From Kineosporiaceae bacterium SCSIO 59966 (GTDB lineage: Bacteria > Actinomycetota > Actinomycetes > Actinomycetales > SCSIO-59966), in the NCBI GenBank assembly GCA_020881835.1, contig CP052876.1, positions 62,001 to 126,000 of the forward strand: 64,000 nt of DNA, in the 5' to 3' direction. Shown here piece after piece: positions 33,977 to 41,158 of this stretch. The notes beneath the pieces were generated by a model. It saw only the letters and a list, made by a program, of their open reading frames with translations, was not told the origin of the DNA and made no database searches. The position numbers were made by a program, and so were the translations under genes. Position 1 is the stretch's first letter. Each line of letters begins with the position of its first letter.

Positions 33977-35097
33977 GGCCGGTCCTGCAGCAGCCGGACC
34001 CGGTCCCCGACGTCGACCCCCGACACGACGCTGCGGCCGTCTGCAGAGGCCAGGACGTCGACCGGCACCCGGGTGCCGTCGGTGAGCCGGACGCCGGTGC
34101 CGCCGTCGGGCCCGGTGGTGATCGCCGCGGTCGGGACGGTGGGTCCCTCGGTGGGCGGGACGACGTACAGGTCCGCCGTGTACATCGACTCCTCCGCGAC
34201 GGGCACGACGTCGGCGCAGGTCTCGCCGCACAGCGCCGTGCCGTCGGGTGCCGTGAGCGTCAAGGAGACCTCCCCCGGTGGGACGGCGGTCGTGGAGGCC
34301 ACCACGCCGTCCCAGACCTGCTCCTCCTCCGGGCCGTAGCTGACCCGCACCGGAGCGGACAGCGGGACCAGGTCGGCCTGGTCCCGCACCAGGGTGACGG
34401 TGAACTCCGGAGGCCCGGTCACGGCCAGCACCGCCGACCGGCCGGTCTCGACAGCGGCGCCGACCTCCAGGTCCGGGTCGACGAACACGGCGGTCGGCAG
34501 CTCGGGGAGAAACACCAGGTCGCCGCGCCGGACGACGCCGTCCGGGGTGGTGCCGACCTGTCGTTGCCAGCGCCGGACGGCCTGGTCCGTCGTCTCGGTG
34601 AAGGCGGCGTTGGGGGTGCCGGTGAACAGTCCCTGGTCGCGCAGGAAGCCCTCGAGCTGCTCCACGTCGGCGCCGGTCGCTCCGATGCCGATGTCCCGGA
34701 AGGCCGGGACCGCTCCTGCTGCGGCCACCGCCGGTCGCAGGTCCACCGTGTACAGCACCGTCCCGGCGTCCACGGTGCTGCCGGGGGAGACGTCCACCGA
34801 GGTCAGGGTGCCGGTGTGGCCGTTGACTCCGGCCGGTCGAAAGGGCCAGGACGCCGAGGCCGCGTACGTGACGGCCTGCTCCACGGTGCCCAGCTCGACC
34901 TCGACGTCGATGGTCGGCAGGTCCTCCTCGGGCACCGACGGCGGATCGGTGGTGACACCGGCCGCCCACCAGCCCGCGCCGAACAGCAGCGCCCCCGACA
35001 CGGCCCAGACCAGCGCCGCCGTCCGCAGCCGCAGGGGCCGGGAGACCGAGGTGTGCAGGGTCGCCGTCGCCGCGTCGTCCGGGTCCGGCGCCGTCAC
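33973..35097 (-). CDS. Exporter adaptor protein with a peptidoglycan-binding domain
   Basis: About 374 residues. One N-terminal membrane anchor (ALVWAVSGALLFGAGWWAAGV), then a lipoyl/barrel-sandwich segment of HlyD-type adaptors (GHTGTLTSVDVSPGSTVDAGTVLYTVD), into which a PG_binding_1 domain is inserted (IGATGADVEQLEGFLRDQG, then RRWQRQVGTTPDGVV). The rest is beta-rich and ends TDGTRVPVDVLASADGRSVVSGVDVGDRVRLL, the membrane-proximal domain. In Gram-positives this design links an ABC exporter to the cell wall. GTG 35097 overlaps the lipoprotein stop. Confidence 0.83.
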   Translation of the reverse strand: MTAPDPDDAATATLHTSVSRPLRLRTAALVWAVSGALLFGAGWWAAGVTTDPPSVPEEDLPTIDVEVELGTVEQAVTYAASASWPFRPAGVNGHTGTLTSVDVSPGSTVDAGTVLYTVDLRPAVAAAGAVPAFRDIGIGATGADVEQLEGFLRDQGLFTGTPNAAFTETTDQAVRRWQRQVGTTPDGVVRRGDLVFLPELPTAVFVDPDLEVGAAVETGRSAVLAVTGPPEFTVTLVRDQADLVPLSAPVRVSYGPEEEQVWDGVVASTTAVPPGEVSLTLTAPDGTALCGETCADVVPVAEESMYTADLYVVPPTEGPTVPTAAITTGPDGGTGVRLTDGTRVPVDVLASADGRSVVSGVDVGDRVRLLQDRP

Positions 35098-35675
35098 GGG
35101 GCGACGTCCCGGGGGTCCGGGTCCGGGCACGCCGCCACCGCTGCGGCGGCGTCACCGCCGGAGTCGTACACGGCCTGCATCGGCAGCCAGGCCGGTTCGT
35201 CGGAGGTGTAGGTCTCGATCCACACCTCGCGGGAAGGCGCGGGCGTCACCGGGTAGCCGGCGCGGCGCAGGCACTCGGCCTGCTCCAGGCTCAGGTCGTA
35301 CAGACCGCTGAGCGTGTCCGGTGTCAGCGACGGCGCCCGTGGTGGGAGGCCGACCCGTTCGATGCACTCACGGTCGAGTCCGACGCCCTCGGCCACCGGA
35401 CGGTCCGGGCTGGAGCCGTTGTCGATCCCTCGGCCGTCGACCGGTGCCGACGCCGGCAGGCCCTCGGACCGGGCGCACTCGATGAACGCGTCCTGCCACT
35501 CGGCGAACAAGCCGTCGTACTGCTCGTACGTCGTCGCGGTGGCCTGCGACGTGGGCGGCGCGCTGCGGTCCGGGCCGTCCGGCTCGTCGGGGTCGGCAGC
35601 ACAGCCAGCCACCAGGCTCACGCCGGCCGCCAGCACCAGGGCGGACGTGGTGCGCGGTGTGTGCCAAAGCCGCAT
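35094..35675 (-). CDS. Lipoprotein of the exporter operon, function unknown
   Basis: 193 residues. The signal peptide ends in LVAGC, a clean lipobox, so the mature protein is anchored outside the membrane. It contains four further cysteines (FIECARSEG, DRECIERVG, AECLRRAGY, VAACPDP), which may form two disulfides. The repeated short C-x2/3-R helices suggest a small helical domain. It is the first clear gene of the operon with the adaptor, ATPase and permease, and may be an accessory or substrate-binding part. No family recognised. Confidence 0.75.
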   Translation of the reverse strand: MRLWHTPRTTSALVLAAGVSLVAGCAADPDEPDGPDRSAPPTSQATATTYEQYDGLFAEWQDAFIECARSEGLPASAPVDGRGIDNGSSPDRPVAEGVGLDRECIERVGLPPRAPSLTPDTLSGLYDLSLEQAECLRRAGYPVTPAPSREVWIETYTSDEPAWLPMQAVYDSGGDAAAAVAACPDPDPRDVAP

Positions 35676-35681
35676 GTGGTG

Positions 35682-35801
35682 TCAGCCCCCTGCGTAGCAG
35701 CCCGTCGAGACGCTGGTGTACCAGTCGGTGACGTCGGCGCGCCAGTAGCCGCCCAGTGCCCGTGCCGGCGTGCAGGCGTGCTCGGCCAGCGGATACGGCA
35801 C
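35682..35801 (-). CDS. Possible 39-residue gene or gene remnant upstream of the lipoprotein
   Basis: A short frame from GTG 35801 to TGA 35682, ending six bases before the lipoprotein ATG. Almost every third codon position is G or C, and the translation (ending RADVTDWYTSVSTGCYAGG) looks protein-like. It begins 16 bases from tRNA-Ser, and its frame stays open into the complement of the tRNA, so it may be the tail of a gene that was cut off. It could equally be chance within the tRNA promoter region. Confidence 0.3.
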   Translation of the reverse strand: MPYPLAEHACTPARALGGYWRADVTDWYTSVSTGCYAGG

Positions 35802-35816
35802 ACTGGCCCCACTCCG

Positions 35817-35909
35817 GGAGGGCTGTCCGAGTGGCCGATGGAGGCGGTCTTGAAAACCGCTAGGGCGGTACCCAACCCGTCCTCAAGGGTTCGAATCCCT
35901 TGCCCTCCG
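35817..35909 (+). tRNA. tRNA-Ser (anticodon UGA)
   Basis: Acceptor stem GGAGGGC pairs with GCCCTCC; discriminator base G. The anticodon loop CTTGAAA between GCGGT and ACCGC gives UGA. It has the long variable arm expected for serine and the T arm GGGTTCGAATCCC. CCA is not encoded. Confidence 0.96.
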
Positions 35910-35916
35910 CGTGTCG

Positions 35917-36486
35917 TCAGCCACCGGCCCCGCCGACGTCGATGTCCTGCGACCCGGCGGGAAGGCCGTCCCGGTCCGCCTCTGCGACCGGCAGGCACGG
36001 GCCGAGCACCGAGACGAGCAGCAGCGGCAGGTCCGGGTAGGCGCTGAGGCTGACGTCGACGTCGGCGAGCGGGCCACCCACCCGCCGGCGGCCGGTCAGG
36101 TCCTCGATGTCGCCGGGCGTCCAGCCGGTTTCCTCGGCCACTGCGGCGGCAACGTCGTCGAGCAGCTCTCCGGACGACGACCCGGACGGCGCGTCGAGTC
36201 GGGCCTGTGCGGCGTACTGCCAGGCAGACGCGTCGTCCGTGCACGTCGTCCACGAGCCCGACGCTCCGGCGGGGGTGAACCCGCGACCGGCGGCCGCCGC
36301 CACCACGTCCCGGGTGCGGTCCCGGACGACGTCCCCGGTCGCCCGTACCTGATCGAGGTCGACCGTGTCCTCGGCACCCACGGACTGCTCCTGTCCCTCC
36401 GGCTCTGCGGCAGGCTCGCCCGGTCCGGCGCATGCACCGAGCAGCACGGCACTCGCCAGCAGGGCGGGCCCGCGGAACCTTCTCAC
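35917..36486 (-). CDS. Lipoprotein of unknown function
   Basis: 189 residues. Signal peptide RRFRGPALLASAVLLGACAG with a lipobox at LLGAC. The mature part is acidic at first (EPEGQEQSVGAEDTVDLDQV) and then has RDRTRDVVAAAAGRGFTPAGASGSWTTCTDDAS and a helical LLDDVAAAVAEETGWTPGDIEDL. One further cysteine pair could form a disulfide. The GTG overlaps the stop of the gene at 36483. It is the last of a three-gene set with a hydrolase. Confidence 0.75.
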   Translation of the reverse strand: MRRFRGPALLASAVLLGACAGPGEPAAEPEGQEQSVGAEDTVDLDQVRATGDVVRDRTRDVVAAAAGRGFTPAGASGSWTTCTDDASAWQYAAQARLDAPSGSSSGELLDDVAAAVAEETGWTPGDIEDLTGRRRVGGPLADVDVSLSAYPDLPLLLVSVLGPCLPVAEADRDGLPAGSQDIDVGGAGG

Positions 36487-37085
36487 CTCGGGTCCCCCGG
36501 CCGTGCGCCCCACCCCAGCACGACCGACGTCCGGCGCAGGGCCGTGACCGCCGCCCCGACCTCGACGGGCGCCGACGCGACCGTGACGTCCCAGGGCTGC
36601 GCGGGTCCCCACCCGACGACCTCGACCGTTGCGGGGCGTCCCTCGCCGCCGCGGACGCCGGTCAGCCGGGTCCCGCTCCCGCCGACCGATCGGGTGGCGA
36701 CTTCCCACCCGCGGGCCTGCAGCCGGACGGCGACGCGGGCGACGGCGCCCGCTGCCTCGTCTGGGCCTGACGCCACGATGTCGGCGTGGCTGGCTTCGGG
36801 TCCCGAGCGGGCGCGGACCCGGGCCCGCACCCGGCCGGGGCCCTCGCCGTCCCAGGAGTGGCGGACCTCGCCCGGGACGGGCCGTCCGTCTCCGACGACC
36901 GGCCAGAGCTCCTCGAGCACGGCGAGCGCCTCCTCCCGCGCGGCCGCCGCACGCTCGGCGGCGGCGTCGGCTCTGACCGGCGGTACGTCGGCGTCCCCGG
37001 CTCTGGCCGCGTCCGCGGGCAGCAGGACGACCGGCACGTCCGGCCGGAGTCGTCGGAACTCGTCGAAGAAGGGGTCGGCGGTCAC
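36483..37085 (-). CDS. Hypothetical protein between hydrolase and lipoprotein
   Basis: About 200 residues, no signal peptide or membrane segment. The N-terminus is FFDEFRRLRPDVPVVLLP, followed by an alanine/glutamate helix and then a beta-rich region (RVRARVRARSGPEASHADIVASG, VARVAVRLQARGWEVATRSVGG). It is coupled by four-base overlaps to genes on both sides, so it should act with the hydrolase and lipoprotein. No family recognised. Confidence 0.7.
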   Translation of the reverse strand: MTADPFFDEFRRLRPDVPVVLLPADAARAGDADVPPVRADAAAERAAAAREEALAVLEELWPVVGDGRPVPGEVRHSWDGEGPGRVRARVRARSGPEASHADIVASGPDEAAGAVARVAVRLQARGWEVATRSVGGSGTRLTGVRGGEGRPATVEVVGWGPAQPWDVTVASAPVEVGAAVTALRRTSVVLGWGARPGDPR

Positions 37086-38635
37086 GGGGCGTGGCTCCGT
37101 TCGGTGGGGGTCCGATCCTCCTCCGGCTCGTCGGAGGTGCGCCACCACGGGTCCGTGCGGTGCTCGGCGGGGACGACGTCGTCGTCGCGGCCGGTGACGA
37201 TGCTGGCGAGGTTGTGCAGCGACTCCGACCCGGGGCGGAAGTACTGGGTGTGGTCGTGCACCGTCGGAGCCTGGCTGCGGTCGGTGAGCCCGGCCTGAAT
37301 CCGGCGGGCACCGAAGTCGTCCTCGGCTGGGTCGTCGCCGAGACCGAGCCCCCCGAGGCTGCCGAGGTTCGCCCACCCGTTGCCGCCGAGGTAAGTGACG
37401 TAATCGGTGCTGGCGCTGCCCACCCAGACCCGGTCGGCGCCGACCCCGAGGTCCTCGGCGTGGTCGGCGTTCGCCCCCGCGCCCGGCGATCCGATGAGGA
37501 CGATGTCGTCCGCGTCGTAGCCGACGTCGGTGGCGCCGCGCGCGGCCGTGGTGCTGCCGTAGCTGTGGCCGATGACGGTGAGGTGAGGCCGGTCCTCACC
37601 GCGGCTGGCGAGGTACCCGGTGACGTCGCGGGCTAGCAGGGCGCCGCCGTCGCGCGCCCGGCTCTCCCCGGCGACCGTGACGCTGTTCCAGTCGGACGGC
37701 GCGTCGTAGCCGATCCAGACCAGGCCGGCCGTCGCCGTGCGAGGGTCGGCGAACCGGGCCTCCCGGTAGAGGTTGACGGCGTTGTCCACGTTGCCGGCCA
37801 GACTGCCGTGCACGGTGGTCGTCAGCCCAGGAACGGTGAAGGCCACAGTATCCGCCTCGGCCAGGTCGCCGACCGACAGCAGTACGCGACCGTCGCCTCC
37901 GAAGGCGTGCGGGCCGTAGCCGTACAACCGGGCGGTGAGCGGCTCGAGCGTCACCGGGTCCTCGGTTTCCTCGATCGCCGCGATCTCGTCGCGGACCGCC
38001 AGCGCGTTCGCCAGTGCGTCCTGCTGGGGGCCGGTCAGCCACCCGGTCTCACCGCGGGCCTGCAGCAGCGTGATGTCCCGGTCCAGCAGCAGCCGGTTGG
38101 CCTCGTCGCGGGCTCCGGCCGGGACGCCGTCGAGGGCGCCGACCACCTCAGGCAGGGTGGTGAGGGCGGCATCCCGCTCGGCGGCGGTGAGCGAGGCCCA
38201 CCAGCTGGCGGCCGCGTTAGGGGCCAGCTGAGCCAGGCCGTCGGCGCCTGTCCCCGCCCGCGCGAGGGCGATGTGCAGGGCCGGGTCCTGACCGCCCGTG
38301 GTAGCCAGCGCGCGGGCCGTCGCCTCGGCGCCGGCGTAGCGGCGCAACACAGCGGTGAACGCGTCTTCGGCCGCGAGGGTGTCCGCCCGCAGCAGCGCGC
38401 TGTCGGTGGCGAGCACCTCGACCTCGCCGCGCAGCCGTCGTGCCTCGTCCTGCAGGAGCGCGACGACGTCCGCCGTGACCTCTCCCGCGAGGGTGCACCG
38501 GGCCTCGTCGGCGAACGACGTGACCGCGAAGCGCAGCGTGACGTGCCGGTCGGCCAGCTCCTCACCGCGCCGCCGCAGCGACTCCAGGGCGTCGGCGTAG
38601 GCGTCAGCCGCGCTAGCCGCTGAGCGCAGCGCCAC
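37082..38635 (-). CDS. Alpha/beta hydrolase (DUF1023-like) with helical N-terminus
   Basis: About 517 residues. The N-terminal 220 residues are helical (AADAYADALESLRRRGEELAD ...), like the long hairpins of WXG100-related secreted proteins. The C-terminal half is an alpha/beta hydrolase with the nucleophile elbow VIGHSYGSTTAARG, upstream AGLVWIGYDAPSDWNSV and a late histidine in VHDHTQYF. It is probably an esterase or lipase acting on lipids or wall components. The start is uncertain: GTG 38635 is used, but a short frame (38613-38750) overlaps by 23 bases and may be its true N-terminus displaced by a frameshift. Confidence 0.75.
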   Translation of the reverse strand: MALRSAASAADAYADALESLRRRGEELADRHVTLRFAVTSFADEARCTLAGEVTADVVALLQDEARRLRGEVEVLATDSALLRADTLAAEDAFTAVLRRYAGAEATARALATTGGQDPALHIALARAGTGADGLAQLAPNAAASWWASLTAAERDAALTTLPEVVGALDGVPAGARDEANRLLLDRDITLLQARGETGWLTGPQQDALANALAVRDEIAAIEETEDPVTLEPLTARLYGYGPHAFGGDGRVLLSVGDLAEADTVAFTVPGLTTTVHGSLAGNVDNAVNLYREARFADPRTATAGLVWIGYDAPSDWNSVTVAGESRARDGGALLARDVTGYLASRGEDRPHLTVIGHSYGSTTAARGATDVGYDADDIVLIGSPGAGANADHAEDLGVGADRVWVGSASTDYVTYLGGNGWANLGSLGGLGLGDDPAEDDFGARRIQAGLTDRSQAPTVHDHTQYFRPGSESLHNLASIVTGRDDDVVPAEHRTDPWWRTSDEPEEDRTPTERSHAP

Positions 38636-38750
38636 CGCACCGGACGTCGTCCGCGCAGTCCGGGATGACGATCGCGGTCTCCTGCCATCCCAAGGCGAGT
38701 GAGGCCAGCTCGGCCATGGCGACGGCGAACCCACCCGTAACGCTCTCCAT
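38613..38750 (-). CDS. Short frame upstream of the hydrolase, possible displaced N-terminus
   Basis: 45 residues starting MESVTGGFAVAMAELASLAL. It overlaps the hydrolase frame by 23 bases in another phase. The sequence reads as a natural helical beginning for the hydrolase (GGAAL then SAASAADAYADAL in the next phase), so a one-base shift or sequencing error is a real option. Otherwise it is a small coupled gene. Confidence 0.45.
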   Translation of the reverse strand: MESVTGGFAVAMAELASLALGWQETAIVIPDCADDVRCGGAALSG

Positions 38751-38840
38751 CGGTGCCCCCGGGGATCGTCTCTGTGCCGGAGAGTACCCGCGATGGGACA
38801 CGGCGTCACCGGTCGCGGCTCTGGCGGAGAGATGGAGACC

Positions 38841-38852
38841 GAGCGTACGCTC
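38841..38852. promoter_or_regulatory. Perfect 12-bp palindrome upstream of the CPVCN membrane protein gene
   Basis: GAGCGTACGCTC, 30 bases before the GTG at 38883, in the divergent region facing the hydrolase cluster. A possible operator. Confidence 0.35.
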
Positions 38853-38882
38853 CGTGTCCGGACAACTCGTGGAGGAGTTCTC

Positions 38883-39350
38883 GTGCGCACCTGGAGCACC
38901 CGTCGGTGGGTGGCCGCCGCCGTCGGCGCGGTGGCGACCGTGCTCGTCGTCGCCGTCCCGACCGACCTCATCGACACGCCGGTCTTCGGCCGGGAGGTCC
39001 CGCCGACGTGGTGGTCCTGGCCGGTGCTGATCGTGGCGGCGGTGCTGTCGGGCCTGCTGCTGGCGACCTACGTGCGTGAGCCCACCGACGGGGACGCGGA
39101 CGTCGAGGACGTCGCCGCGAGCCGGGCCGGCGGCGCCGGGGGCCTGCTGACCTTCTTCGCCGTCGGCTGCCCGGTGTGCAACAAGATCGTCCTGCTCGCT
39201 CTCGGCACGACCGGGGCGATGCAGTGGTTCGAGCCGATCCAGCCGGTGCTCTCGGTGCTCGCGATCGGCCTGCTCGGCTGGGCCCTGCGCCGCCGGCTGC
39301 AGTCCGCGACCAGCTGTCAGGTGCCGGCGGCGACCGCGCCGAGGGTGTAG
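38883..39350 (+). CDS. Small membrane protein with a CPVCN motif
   Basis: 155 residues. Three hydrophobic segments (WVAAAVGAVATVLVVAVPT, WWSWPVLIVAAVLSGLLLATYV, VLSVLAIGLLGWAL) and a C-P-V-C-N motif after FFAVG. The CxxC next to a helix suggests thiol redox or metal handling in the membrane, in line with the nearby persulfide, DsbA-like and CcdA genes. GTG 38883 follows GGAGGAG. Its 3' end overlaps the convergent GntR gene by 34 bases. No family name recognised. Confidence 0.7.
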   Translation: MRTWSTRRWVAAAVGAVATVLVVAVPTDLIDTPVFGREVPPTWWSWPVLIVAAVLSGLLLATYVREPTDGDADVEDVAASRAGGAGGLLTFFAVGCPVCNKIVLLALGTTGAMQWFEPIQPVLSVLAIGLLGWALRRRLQSATSCQVPAATAPRV

Positions 39351-40093
39351 CCGGCCGAGGTCCACGCGGCAGTCACCGACCACCGGTCGGCCCGGATCGC
39401 CGTCCGGCGCAGCTCGACCGGGCGCTCGCCGGCGCCGGTGGCCCGCTCGACGGTCCTGCGCTCGACGACGAACACCGGCACGTCGGCGGGGACGGCGAGC
39501 AGCTCCCGCTGGGCGTCGGAGGGGCAGACCGACCCGATCCGCTCGGCGCCACCGGTGACCCGGACGCCGCAGCGCGTCGCGAGCTCGTCGTACAGGGCGG
39601 CCCGGGTGAAGTCGGCGTCGAGCAGCGGGCCGGCGACGTCCCCGGGCAGCCAGACCGCGTCGTGGGCCAGCGGGACGCCGTCGGCGTAGCGCAGCCGCTC
39701 GAGGTGGAACAGCTCCGCGTCGGCGGGCAGCCCCAGCAGGCCGGCGACCTCGGCGGAGCGGACCAGCCCCTGGTGCAGGGTGTCGCTGCGCTGCTCGAGC
39801 CCGGCCTCCTCGACCGCCCGGACCAGCGAGTAGAGGGCGCCGAGCGGCTGCTCGACCACCGTGCGCCGCACGCTCGTGCCGCGGCCCCGGGCGGAGTCGA
39901 TGACGCCGTCGTCGCGCAGCCGGCGCAACGCCTCCCGGACGGTGTGCCGCGACACGTCGTAGGCGGCCGTCAGCTCGTGCTCGCCGGGGAAGGCGTCGTC
40001 GAACTCTCCCGCGCCGGCCCGGCGCAGCAGGTCGCGGTGCAGCTGCGCCCACAGCGGCAGCGGTGAGGTGCGGTCGAGCCGCGAGCGGCTCAC
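39317..40093 (-). CDS. GntR/HutC family transcriptional regulator
   Basis: 258 residues. Winged helix LPLWAQLHRDLLRRAGAGEF and GEHELTAAYDVSRHTVREALRRLRDDGVIDSARGRGTSV at the N-terminus; a C-terminal UTRA effector domain (LERLRYADGVPLAHDAVWLP, LYDELATRCGVRVTGGAERI). GTG 40093 overlaps the TauE stop by four bases, so the two are cotranscribed. A likely target is the inverted repeat at 41037-41056 in the divergent promoter region, which holds a GT-N4-AC core. Confidence 0.88.
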   Translation of the reverse strand: MSRSRLDRTSPLPLWAQLHRDLLRRAGAGEFDDAFPGEHELTAAYDVSRHTVREALRRLRDDGVIDSARGRGTSVRRTVVEQPLGALYSLVRAVEEAGLEQRSDTLHQGLVRSAEVAGLLGLPADAELFHLERLRYADGVPLAHDAVWLPGDVAGPLLDADFTRAALYDELATRCGVRVTGGAERIGSVCPSDAQRELLAVPADVPVFVVERRTVERATGAGERPVELRRTAIRADRWSVTAAWTSAGYTLGAVAAGT

Positions 40094-40959
40094 CGCTCGG
40101 AGGCCACCGGCTCGGCCGGTGCCGCTGCGGGCGCCGGGCGGCGACGACGGCCGCGCAGCACGACCACCACCGCGGCACCGGCGACGAGAGCCGCGGCGAC
40201 GCCACCGACCAGCCAGCCCAGCTCCTGGCCGAGGATGACCGTGGCCATGACGAGCACGAACCAGCCGAAGCCTTTGCGCAGGTGCTCCGGGTGGACCCGG
40301 CTCACCAGCCGGCCGCCGAGGACGCTGCCGACGACGGCCGCTGCGGTGACCATGGCCGCCAGCGTCCAGTCGATCTGCACGCTGGCCAGGTAGCCGGCGA
40401 ACCCGGCCGCGGACTTCATCGCGATGACGACCAGCGAGGTCCCCACGGCCACCGGCATCGGCAGCCCGCCGAGCAGGGCCAGGGCCGGCACGACGAGGAA
40501 GCCGCCACCGGCCCCGACCAGGCCGGTGACGAGCCCGACCACCGTGCCGTCGAGCAGGATCCGCCCGAGCGGGAGGCGGTGGGAGGCGGCGTCCGCGTCG
40601 ACGTTCTTGCGGCCGCGGAGCATGGCGATGGCGGTGGCGACCATCATCACCGCGAAGGCGAGCAGCAGGATGCGTCCTGGGATCAGCTCCGCGAGCCGCC
40701 CGCCGGCGTAGGCGCCGACCATCCCGGCCAGCCCGAACAGGATGCCGGTGCGCCACTGCACCCTCCCGGCCCGGGCGTGCGACACCGCAGCCGCGGCGCT
40801 GGTCACCCCGACGACGAGCAGCGACAGCGCGATGGCCTCCTTGGCGGGCAGGCCGGTGACGTAGACGAGCAGCGGGACGGTAAGGATCGACCCGCCGCCA
40901 CCGAGCAGTCCGAGGGACAGGCCGATGAGGACGGCGAGGACGACGGTCAGCGCGATCAC
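40090..40959 (-). CDS. TauE/SafE family sulfite/sulfonate exporter-like permease
   Basis: 289 residues with eight or so membrane helices. It has the two-fold TauE/SafE repeat: GLSLGLLGGGGSILTVPLLVYVTGL and VVGLVTGLVGAGGGFLVVPALALLGGLP. It likely exports sulfite, thiosulfate or a related anion. Being divergent from a persulfide dioxygenase, which makes sulfite from persulfide, it fits a role in sulfite removal. GTG 40959 follows GAGAGG. Confidence 0.9.
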   Translation of the reverse strand: MIALTVVLAVLIGLSLGLLGGGGSILTVPLLVYVTGLPAKEAIALSLLVVGVTSAAAAVSHARAGRVQWRTGILFGLAGMVGAYAGGRLAELIPGRILLLAFAVMMVATAIAMLRGRKNVDADAASHRLPLGRILLDGTVVGLVTGLVGAGGGFLVVPALALLGGLPMPVAVGTSLVVIAMKSAAGFAGYLASVQIDWTLAAMVTAAAVVGSVLGGRLVSRVHPEHLRKGFGWFVLVMATVILGQELGWLVGGVAAALVAGAAVVVVLRGRRRRPAPAAAPAEPVASER

Positions 40960-41036
40960 GGGCAGGGCCTCTCGTGCGAAAAGTCTGTCGTCAGAGTGCG
41001 GACGAGGGGGTGCTGTGGGAGACTGTACGTCAAAGT

Positions 41037-41056
41037 CCGAATGTCCGTACATTCGG
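41037..41056. promoter_or_regulatory. Perfect inverted repeat in the TauE/persulfide dioxygenase divergent region
   Basis: CCGAATGT-CCGT-ACATTCGG, 8-bp arms with a 4-bp spacer. It lies 77 bases upstream of the TauE start and 102 upstream of the dioxygenase start, and so could control both. A probable site for the linked GntR or another sulfur-responsive regulator. Confidence 0.65.
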
Positions 41057-41158
41057 CATCCGCTCATCGCGAGAGCGAGCCGCCCCGCGACCGAGCCGCG
41101 GACAGCTGACCCACACCGAGCACCGGAGCCGGGGCTCCGGGGAACCGGGAGGACACAG

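Noticed and set aside
35817-35909. tRNA-Ser(UGA) as a prophage or island attachment site
   Set aside because: No integrase gene or direct repeat of the tRNA 3' end was found in the window.
40063-41109. 348-residue plus-strand frame opposite the TauE gene
   Set aside because: Antisense to a clear membrane protein; Gly/Asp/Glu-rich translation without motifs.
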